Below, in pieces: positions 1 through 4,491 of a stretch of 9,106 bases of DNA. The notes beneath the pieces were generated by a model that ran no database searches, was not told where the DNA came from, and was given only the letters and a program-made list of their open reading frames with translations. Source of the stretch: an uncultured Lachnospiraceae bacterium (lineage in GTDB: Bacteria > Bacillota > Clostridia > Lachnospirales > Lachnospiraceae); assembly GCA_902797015.1 (NCBI GenBank), contig CADBRG010000229.1, positions 1 to 9,106 of the forward strand. The letters are read 5' to 3'. The position numbers were made by a program, and so were the translations under genes. Each line of letters opens with the position of its first letter. The first letter of the stretch is position 1.

Positions 1-67
1 ATAGTTCAGTTGGTAGAACGCAGGTCTCCAAAACCTGATGTCGAGGGTTCAAGTCCTTCTGCCCCTG
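1..67 (+). tRNA. tRNA-Trp (anticodon CCA), 5' end cut by window edge
   Basis: Decodes UGG as tryptophan. The D stem GTTC/GAAC, the anticodon stem CAGGT/ACCTG around loop CTCCAAA (anticodon CCA), and the T arm with TTCAAGT loop are all visible. The 3' acceptor strand TGCCCCT (60-66) is followed by discriminator G at 67, which matches the G73 identity base known for bacterial tRNA-Trp. Only the last base of the 5' acceptor strand is present, so about six bases lie before the window. The terminal CCA is not encoded (the next bases are GAA), so it would be added by nucleotidyltransferase. A strong terminator follows within 11 bases, so this is the last gene of its transcript. Confidence 0.95.
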
Positions 68-77
68 GAAATATAAG

Positions 78-110
78 AGCCATGACTTTCGAGTCATGGC
101 TTTTTTTCTT
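78..110 (+). terminator. Rho-independent terminator after tRNA-Trp
   Basis: A perfect 10-bp stem, AGCCATGACT (78-87) with AGTCATGGCT (92-101), is closed by a TTCG tetraloop and followed by a seven-T run and CTT. On the minus strand the same hairpin is followed only by a mixed CTTATATTT, so it could act more weakly for the convergent lipoprotein gene, whose stop codon (111-109) sits at the end of the T tract. Confidence 0.92.
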
Positions 111-1218
111 ACTCTGGATTACAATTGTGACATGGACGATACCCGGCTTCCTCTAGACGATTGATGTCCGTGTTTGTATATTCCTTATTCTTTTCACTCA
201 TTTTTAGAACACTTTCGCAATCCGGCTTATGGATCAGTTTTGAATTGGTATTCAATATATATTTATATTCAGCTGCATTTACAGGAGCTTCTTTTGTCTG
301 TTCCACATAAACGCCCGGTGTCCAGTCATAACATGGTTCCTGATCAAACCAATAGGACTTCTTGTCTGCATGCAGGATGATCGTACCTTGTTTGTCAGTA
401 CGGTAGATGTCAGCATTGACGGATGCGATCCGTTCCAGCATCGATTCGGCCGGATGTCCGTATGTGTTTCCTTCTCCGCATGAGATCAAAACATCTTTTG
501 GCGATACGGCCTGTAAAAAAGCTTCACTGCTTGAAGTTGCGCTTCCATGATGCCCGGCGACATAGATGTCTGACCGGATGGATTGTCCATTGTTGATCAT
601 TTCCAGCTCTGCAGCTTCTTCGCAATCGCCTGTTATTATGATCTTCGTCTTCCCGTAAGTGATCGTACATGCGATCGAATGATCATTATCAGATTCCGAT
701 GTAACTGCACCGTTATAGACGATCTCTATTTTTGCATCACCTAAGTCGAATCGGTCTTTATCTGACGGGTGGATCAGAGAGATATCTTTTTCCACGGCCG
801 TATCCATAAAGGATTGATAGATCTGTGTATCTCTTGAATAATCAGGGCAGAGCACATGATCGACCGGTAAGGTGTTCATCACACCGATCAGTCCCGCAAT
901 ATGATCTTCGTCATAGTGTGAGGCGATCATCAGATCAATATGATCGATGCCGATCTGTTTTGTCAGATAACTGACAACAAACGAGGAATGATCCCGGCCA
1001 CCGCCGTCATACATCATATAATGACCGTCTGATTCGATCAAAAGGCAAAGCCCCTGGCCAACATCAAGCATCTGTAATGTAAACGGTGAGACCTGCCCGG
1101 TATAATCTTCAGATAATACCGGATCTGGAATGGCCGGTGTTTCATCCGGTATTTTCTGACCGGAACAACCGCACAGAGACAATATTAAAATTGTTATAAC
1201 TAGGACCATTTTTTTCAT
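109..1218 (-). CDS. Lipoprotein with ComEC/Rec2-type metallo-beta-lactamase domain and C-terminal Ada-like Cys domain
   Basis: Predicted secreted lipoprotein of 369 aa. Residues 1-18 form a signal with lipobox LCGC, so Cys18 would be lipidated and the protein anchored outside the membrane. Residues about 47-290 are a metallo-beta-lactamase fold: LDVGQG (51-56), YDGGG (70-74), the metal-binding SHYDEDHIAG (100-109), DNDHS (177-181), TGDCE (196-200), GHHGS (222-226) and GHP (254-256). This pattern is that of the hydrolase domain of the competence protein ComEC, but the ComEC membrane channel and N-terminal regions are absent. Residues about 318-369 hold H330, C334, C363 and C366 in a layout like the small Ada-type zinc-binding module seen at the C terminus of some secreted nucleases. 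Extracellular nuclease or phosphodiesterase activity is inference; the substrate is unknown. No ribosome binding site precedes the ATG, and an extended -10 element lies only six bases upstream. Met4 is an alternative start but also lacks a ribosome site. Confidence 0.88.
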   Translation of the reverse strand: MKKMVLVITILILSLCGCSGQKIPDETPAIPDPVLSEDYTGQVSPFTLQMLDVGQGLCLLIESDGHYMMYDGGGRDHSSFVVSYLTKQIGIDHIDLMIASHYDEDHIAGLIGVMNTLPVDHVLCPDYSRDTQIYQSFMDTAVEKDISLIHPSDKDRFDLGDAKIEIVYNGAVTSESDNDHSIACTITYGKTKIIITGDCEEAAELEMINNGQSIRSDIYVAGHHGSATSSSEAFLQAVSPKDVLISCGEGNTYGHPAESMLERIASVNADIYRTDKQGTIILHADKKSYWFDQEPCYDWTPGVYVEQTKEAPVNAAEYKYILNTNSKLIHKPDCESVLKMSEKNKEYTNTDINRLEEAGYRPCHNCNPE

Positions 1219-1224
1219 AACTGA

Positions 1225-1233
1225 ATTATACCA
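1225..1233 (-). promoter_or_regulatory. Extended -10 promoter of the lipoprotein gene, placing the start site on the ATG
   Basis: On the minus strand TGGTATAAT (1233 to 1225) is a full extended -10 element. At 17-bp spacing the -35 is poor (TTTCTG), which is usual for extended -10 promoters. The last T is at 1225 and the ATG begins at 1218, so transcription would begin at or next to the initiation codon. The sequence match is clear; use as the sole promoter is inference. Confidence 0.6.
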
Positions 1234-1258
1234 TAGTGTGGAATCCCCAGAAAACTAT

Positions 1259-1287
1259 TTGCGATACACATACGATTGCGCTATAAT
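1259..1287 (+). promoter_or_regulatory. Sigma-A promoter for the small membrane-protein pair
   Basis: TTGCGA (1259-1264), a 17-bp spacer and a perfect TATAAT (1282-1287). The expected start is near 1294, leaving a leader of about 30 bases before the GTG at 1325. It lies back to back with the minus-strand lipoprotein promoter, with only about 25 bp between the two core elements. Confidence 0.75.
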
Positions 1288-1324
1288 TAATACATATTGA
1301 TTGGCTTTTGGAGGGAGAGTAATC

Positions 1325-1462
1325 GTGAAAAAGAGAATTATTATAATCATATTCGCTTTGGTTTTGGTATTCTTATCAAATATTGTTTCCAATTTAAAAG
1401 AAGCAGCTGCAGAGCGTCAGGCAGAAGCTGCTGTAACTGTTACCGTTGATATGCCGGCATAA
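1325..1462 (+). CDS. Small (45 aa) predicted membrane or secreted protein, GTG start
   Basis: A short gene not previously listed as an open frame because it starts with GTG. The site GGAGGGAG (1310-1317) lies eight to ten bases upstream and a good promoter lies just before it. The product begins MKKR, then a hydrophobic segment at about residues 5-19 (a run of five Ile followed by FALVLVFL), then a 25-residue tail that is Ala- and Glu-rich (LKEAAAERQAEAA) and ends VTVTVDMPA. It is either a single-span membrane protein with a short outside tail or a secreted peptide with an uncleaved or cleaved signal; no lipobox is present. I do not recognise a family. It is separated by 23 bases from the next small membrane gene, and the two probably share one transcript. 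Confidence 0.7.
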   Translation: MKKRIIIIIFALVLVFLSNIVSNLKEAAAERQAEAAVTVTVDMPA

Positions 1463-1485
1463 TCATTCAAATCAGGAGATAATCT

Positions 1486-1674
1486 ATGAATCCTAGAAAT
1501 TTCGGGATCATATCAGGACTGGTTGTTATTTTGATCGCGGTTCTGATGACGATCCTTGGTACGGTATTGCTGCCGGAGTATACGTTTTTAAAGATCATCG
1601 GAATTGTCCTGGCAGTGATGGGACTGATTCTCATCATTTATACCATCATCAGTAATAAGAATATGAAATATTAA
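1486..1674 (+). CDS. Small (62 aa) two-span membrane protein
   Basis: AGGAGA (1474-1479) lies six bases before the ATG. The 62-aa product has two hydrophobic helices, at about residues 8-29 and 36-55, joined by a short PEYTF turn. The N terminus (MNPRNFG) and C terminus (SNKNMKY) are polar and positively charged, suggesting both ends lie in the cytoplasm. It follows the 45-aa gene on the same strand and is followed directly by a strong terminator, so the two form a compact unit. I do not recognise the family; similar tiny two-helix proteins are common in Clostridia and mostly uncharacterised. Confidence 0.8.
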   Translation: MNPRNFGIISGLVVILIAVLMTILGTVLLPEYTFLKIIGIVLAVMGLILIIYTIISNKNMKY

Positions 1675-1718
1675 ATAAAGTCGAGCTGTGATTTACAGTT
1701 CGACTTTATCCGTTTTTT
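1675..1718 (+). terminator. Rho-independent terminator of the small membrane-protein unit
   Basis: The 15-bp stem 1675-1689 / 1695-1709 contains one G-U pair and a 5-base loop (GATTT). It is followed by CCG and a six-T run (1713-1718). The stem begins immediately after the TAA of the 62-aa gene. Confidence 0.88.
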
Positions 1719-1744
1719 GCATGAAATTTTTCCGATAAGAATAT

Positions 1745-1773
1745 TAGACATTTTGCATAATCTTCTATATAAT
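1745..1773 (+). promoter_or_regulatory. Sigma-A promoter of the flavodoxin-fold gene
   Basis: TAGACA (1745-1750), a 17-bp spacer and a perfect TATAAT (1768-1773). The expected start near 1780 gives a leader of about 73 bases. In that leader TTGCT (1789-1793) pairs with AGCAA (1798-1802) and is followed by GGG and six T. This is a very short hairpin and only a weak terminator candidate. Confidence 0.8.
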
Positions 1774-1840
1774 AAAATTAACGAAATATTGCTAAAAAGC
1801 AAGGGTTTTTTGGTTACTTTTACAGGCTCATGTATGAATA

Positions 1841-1846
1841 AGGAGG
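1841..1846 (+). promoter_or_regulatory. Perfect AGGAGG ribosome site that fixes the flavodoxin gene start
   Basis: AGGAGG lies six bases before ATG 1853. An in-frame TTG at 1847 touches this element and so cannot be the initiation codon. Confidence 0.9.
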
Positions 1847-1852
1847 TTGTGC

Positions 1853-2845
1853 ATGAAGATTTTAGGTATTTCTCTCGGAACAAAAAACGGTAACAACGAT
1901 ACCATGTGTCGTGTAGCACTTGAAGAAGCAAAGAAGCTGGGCGCTGAAATTGAATTTATTCATCTGTTTGACTGGGACATCAAATATTGTACAGGTTGTG
2001 TAGCATGCTCAAGAGCTCTTGTAATGGGCAAAGGTATGGTATGCACACAGAAAGACGATTACAAAGCACTGTATGAGAAGATGATCGACGCAGACGGCGT
2101 TCTGTTTGTAGATCCGATCTATGAATCCGGCGGAAGCGGACTGTTCCATGTAATCACAGACCGTATGGGTCCGGGACATGATACCGGTATGATGCTGATG
2201 ACAAGCGAAAAGATGAAAGCTGCAGGTAAAGAAGGACTTGATCCGAAGTACTTCCGCCAGAAGGCTGTTTCTTTTGTAGCGATCGGCGGTTCTGACTGGG
2301 CTGTTCGTTGTGAAACAGACCATGCTATGCTTGCTATGAGTCCTGGTTGGAAGGTTGTTAATAATGAGTTCTTCTCATGGTGTAAAGATGTTATCATGCA
2401 GGACGATAAGATTGAGCGCATGAAAGAGATCGCTCGTAATCTTGTAGAAGCAGCACAGTATATCATTGATAACAATATCATGATTCCAGGATCAGAAGAA
2501 GTAGATCTCTGGAAGGGTGATGAAGGCGCTTGCCCGCATTGCCATGGCAATGCATTCTATATCTTCCCGGGCACCACACACGTTGTATGTGAGCTTTGCG
2601 GTCTGGAAGGAAGACTCAATATTGTTGATGGCGCGTTTAAATTCACCAATGATCCGAGCCTTGGCGTAAACGGAACGATCGAGCATGCACATGATCTGCT
2701 TTCCGGAAAGAAGATGCATGGTGATGACATCTTTGAAAATGAGGGTCGTCTGATGAACCTGTTTAAGGATCCGGAATTCAAGGCACGTAAAGAGCACTAT
2801 ACAGCTGTTTGCGATCCGACACCGTCACCGTCAAAGGATAAATAA
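1853..2845 (+). CDS. Flavodoxin-family NAD(P)H:FMN oxidoreductase-like protein with Cys cluster and zinc ribbon
   Basis: A 330-aa cytoplasmic protein, start set by AGGAGG. Residues 1-110 have a flavodoxin-like FMN fold: a beta strand plus FMN-phosphate loop at about 3-18 (ILGISLGTKNGNNDT), DGVLFVDPIYES (81-92) and the ITDR element (101-104). C46, C49, C52 and C64 (CTGCVAC then C) match the cluster of iron-sulfur flavoproteins and related reductases, although the fourth Cys is farther away than in the compact 4Fe-4S motif. Residues 227-249 form a CPHC...CELC zinc ribbon or rubredoxin-like knuckle, uncommon in this family. The 150-225 region is largely helical. The gene stands alone with a strong promoter, a perfect ribosome site and mostly CGT arginine codons, suggesting high expression. 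An electron-transfer or stress-related reductase role is inferred; the substrate is unknown. Confidence 0.85.
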   Translation: MKILGISLGTKNGNNDTMCRVALEEAKKLGAEIEFIHLFDWDIKYCTGCVACSRALVMGKGMVCTQKDDYKALYEKMIDADGVLFVDPIYESGGSGLFHVITDRMGPGHDTGMMLMTSEKMKAAGKEGLDPKYFRQKAVSFVAIGGSDWAVRCETDHAMLAMSPGWKVVNNEFFSWCKDVIMQDDKIERMKEIARNLVEAAQYIIDNNIMIPGSEEVDLWKGDEGACPHCHGNAFYIFPGTTHVVCELCGLEGRLNIVDGAFKFTNDPSLGVNGTIEHAHDLLSGKKMHGDDIFENEGRLMNLFKDPEFKARKEHYTAVCDPTPSPSKDK

Positions 2846-2878
2846 TCTTTTTGACCAGAATGACAAGAACATAATAAA

Positions 2879-2913
2879 AACTGCGAATCGGATTTTCCGG
2901 TTCGCAGTTTTTT
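2879..2913. terminator. Bidirectional terminator between the flavodoxin gene and pyrI
   Basis: The 14-bp stem 2879-2892 / 2896-2909 contains one G-U pair and a TTT loop. It has T6 (2908-2913) on the plus side. On the minus side a run of five A (2876-2880) reads as U5 then AUUAU. It lies between two convergent stop codons and can serve both the flavodoxin gene and the pyrBI operon. Confidence 0.9.
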
Positions 2914-2938
2914 GATTTTAAAAAGTTAAGATACTTTA

Positions 2939-3367
2939 TTATTTCCGATCAAATTTTTCTTCGCAGTATTTACAGCGATAAATCTCTTTTTCCGGATCGG
3001 CCAGGAGGAAGATATGATCAAGTTCCTGTTCGATAGATGTAATACATCTCGGATTTTTACATTTGATAATGTTAACAACCTGTTTTGGAAGCTTTAACTT
3101 TTTCTTTTCGACAATTTTTTCATCTTTAATGATATTCACAGTGATATTGTGATCGATGAATCCAAGAATATCAAGATCCAGGGAGTTAATATCACACTCA
3201 ACTTTCAGAATATCTTTTTTGCCCATCTTGCTGCTTCGTGCGTTACGAATGATCGCAACCGCAACATCCATCTCATCCAGCCTGAGATCATGATAAATCT
3301 GAAGGCTCATGCCGGCTTTAATATGGTCTAAAACATATCCTTCTCTGATTCCACTGACATTTAACAT
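2939..3367 (-). CDS. pyrI: Aspartate carbamoyltransferase regulatory subunit
   Basis: The regulatory chain of aspartate carbamoyltransferase. It binds nucleotide effectors and holds the catalytic trimers together. The N-terminal allosteric domain is seen from MLNVSGIREGYVLDHI to the NARSSKMGKKD segment (42-52). The C-terminal zinc domain has C103, C108, C132 and C135 (CKNPRC...CKYC), all four ligands intact. Length is 142 aa, close to the 153 aa of E. coli PyrI. It starts three bases after the pyrB stop. Its ribosome site GAGGTG (3379-3374, minus) lies inside the end of pyrB, so the two subunits are translationally close and probably made in fixed ratio. It ends at the shared terminator. Confidence 0.97.
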   Translation of the reverse strand: MLNVSGIREGYVLDHIKAGMSLQIYHDLRLDEMDVAVAIIRNARSSKMGKKDILKVECDINSLDLDILGFIDHNITVNIIKDEKIVEKKKLKLPKQVVNIIKCKNPRCITSIEQELDHIFLLADPEKEIYRCKYCEEKFDRK

Positions 3368-3370
3368 GAT

Positions 3371-4288
3371 TTACACCTCGATTCCCAGAAGCGTTAAGAT
3401 CAACGCCATTCTTACATAAACACCATATTGCGCCTGCTTAAAGTATACTGCCCTCGGGTCATCATCGATTTCAGTGGAAATCTCATTGACTCTCGGAAGC
3501 GGATGCAGGATCAGCATATCTTCAGGGGCGAGCGCCATTTTTTCGCGATTTAAGATATAGTAATCTTTCATGCGGATATAGTCTTCTTCATTGAAGAAAC
3601 GTTCCCGCTGAACTCTGGTCATATAGAGGATATCAAGATCTGACATAGCTTCCTCTAAGCGGACCACCTCTTCATACGGGATGCCCATCTGGTCGAGAAC
3701 ACCCTCGCGGATGTAGCTCGGAAGACGGAGCTCCGGCGGTGAGATCAGAATAAAACGAATGCCCGGGTAACGAACCAGTGCTCTGATCAGAGAATGAACG
3801 GTACGTCCGAATTTCAAGTCGCCGCAAAGTCCAATCGTCAGATGATCAAGACGTCCTTTTAAGTTTTTGATGGTCAGAAGATCGGTCAGTGTCTGTGTCG
3901 GATGCTGATGTCCGCCGTCACCGGCATTGATCACCGGGATCGTAGCATGCTGGGATGCTACAAGCGGCGCACCTTCCTTCGGATGGCGCATGGCACATAT
4001 GTCAGCATAGCAGGAGATGACGCGGATCGTATCGGAAACGCTTTCTCCCTTAGCGGCAGAAGAACTGTCTGCACTTGAAAAACCCAGAACACTTCCTCCA
4101 AGATTCAGCATTGCAGCTTCGAAACTCAAACGGGTACGTGTACTGGGTTCATAAAAACAGGTAGCAATTTTTTTGCCATCACAGGCATGAGCATATTTTT
4201 CCGGATTGTCTTCAATGTCCTTAGCAAGAGCAAGAAGATCATCCAATTCTTCTACAGAAAAATCCATAGGACTGATCAAATGACGCAT
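3371..4288 (-). CDS. pyrB: Aspartate carbamoyltransferase catalytic subunit
   Basis: Transfers the carbamoyl group of carbamoyl phosphate to aspartate, the committed step of pyrimidine synthesis. The 305-aa protein (E. coli 311) carries the carbamoyl-phosphate site STRTR (49-53), the Ser/Lys loop from the neighbouring subunit SSSAAKGES (75-83), DGGHQHPTQ (124-132), TRVQRER (224-230) and HPLPRVNEI (262-270). The start is MRHLISP at 4288, preceded by AGGAGG at 5-base spacing. The frame runs open 20 codons further upstream to 4348, but that ATG lies between the -35 and -10 elements and would not be transcribed. The short leader of about 36 bases has no recognisable PyrR-binding loop or attenuator, so UTP-type control is not visible. 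Confidence 0.97.
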   Translation of the reverse strand: MRHLISPMDFSVEELDDLLALAKDIEDNPEKYAHACDGKKIATCFYEPSTRTRLSFEAAMLNLGGSVLGFSSADSSSAAKGESVSDTIRVISCYADICAMRHPKEGAPLVASQHATIPVINAGDGGHQHPTQTLTDLLTIKNLKGRLDHLTIGLCGDLKFGRTVHSLIRALVRYPGIRFILISPPELRLPSYIREGVLDQMGIPYEEVVRLEEAMSDLDILYMTRVQRERFFNEEDYIRMKDYYILNREKMALAPEDMLILHPLPRVNEISTEIDDDPRAVYFKQAQYGVYVRMALILTLLGIEV

Positions 4289-4293
4289 TTCAT

Positions 4294-4299
4294 CCTCCT
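4294..4299 (-). promoter_or_regulatory. AGGAGG ribosome site setting the pyrB start
   Basis: On the minus strand AGGAGG lies five bases before ATG 4288. It excludes the longer open frame beginning at 4348. Confidence 0.92.
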
Positions 4300-4330
4300 T
4301 ATTAGTTATTCTCACTTCATAGCTAGCATA

Positions 4331-4359
4331 ATCATATATTAGGATCATGCAAATTTCAA
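4331..4359 (-). promoter_or_regulatory. Sigma-A promoter of the pyrBI operon
   Basis: On the minus strand TTGAAA (4359-4354), a 17-bp spacer and TATGAT (4336-4331), each hexamer 5 of 6 to consensus. The expected start is near 4324. Confidence 0.82.
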
Positions 4360-4373
4360 GTACACGTTACGAT

Positions 4374-4406
4374 ATATAGTAAATTCCTAAAATAGGATTA
4401 CTATAT
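4374..4406. promoter_or_regulatory. Imperfect dyad between the divergent pyrB and priA promoters
   Basis: ATATAGTAA (4374-4382) pairs with TTACTATAT (4398-4406), and TCCTA (4385-4389) pairs with TAGGA (4393-4397), around AAA, with a two-base bulge (AT) in the left arm. It abuts the priA -35 and lies about 15 bp upstream of the pyrB -35. The inner 13-base TCCTAAAATAGGA is exact. It may be an operator for one or both promoters. The regulator is unknown, and AT-rich sequence raises the chance of coincidence. Confidence 0.4.
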
Positions 4407-4407
4407 T

Positions 4408-4436
4408 TTGACATTACTAATACAATCGAATATAAT
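4408..4436 (+). promoter_or_regulatory. Perfect-consensus sigma-A promoter of the priA operon
   Basis: TTGACA (4408-4413), exactly 17 bp, then TATAAT (4431-4436): both hexamers and the spacer are ideal. The expected start near 4443 leaves a leader of about 49 bases to ATG 4492. The frame of priA extends back to the TTG of this -35 element, which cannot be translated. Confidence 0.88.
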
Positions 4437-4481
4437 AATTGCTATCTTTAACCGGAAGAGCATTGAATCAGTAGTGATTAC

Positions 4482-4486
4482 AGGAG
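4482..4486 (+). promoter_or_regulatory. AGGAG ribosome site choosing between two adjacent priA ATGs
   Basis: AGGAG is followed by ATG 4489 (2-base gap) and ATG 4492 (5-base gap). The second is the better placed start. Confidence 0.75.
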
Positions 4487-4491
4487 AAATG

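Noticed and set aside
1830..1841. Three-codon mini-frame (ATG TAT GAA TAA) just before the flavodoxin ribosome site
   Set aside because: It has no ribosome site of its own and such short frames are expected by chance; not enough to claim a leader peptide.
1847..1852. TTG start two codons upstream of the flavodoxin gene
   Set aside because: It directly adjoins the AGGAGG element, leaving no spacing, while ATG 1853 has six bases.
1671..1931. Minus-strand open frame of 86 codons
   Set aside because: It runs through a terminator, a promoter and the start of the flavodoxin gene; it has no ribosome site and a composition unlike a protein.
2119..2550. Minus-strand open frame of 143 codons opposite the flavodoxin gene
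   Set aside because: It is a shadow of a well-supported gene on the other strand, without any start signals.
4289..4348. Upstream extension of pyrB beginning at ATG 4348
   Set aside because: This ATG lies inside the promoter spacer, before the transcript start; AGGAGG and the family N terminus (MRHLISP) support 4288.
4376..4426. Second minus-strand promoter for pyrB (TTGTAT with TATAGT)
   Set aside because: The spacing is only about 14 bp and the TTGAAA-17-TATGAT promoter downstream is far better.
4408..4491. Upstream extension of priA beginning at TTG 4408
   Set aside because: The TTG is part of the perfect -35 hexamer TTGACA, and the ribosome site at 4482-4486 points to ATG 4492; the extra residues do not resemble PriA.
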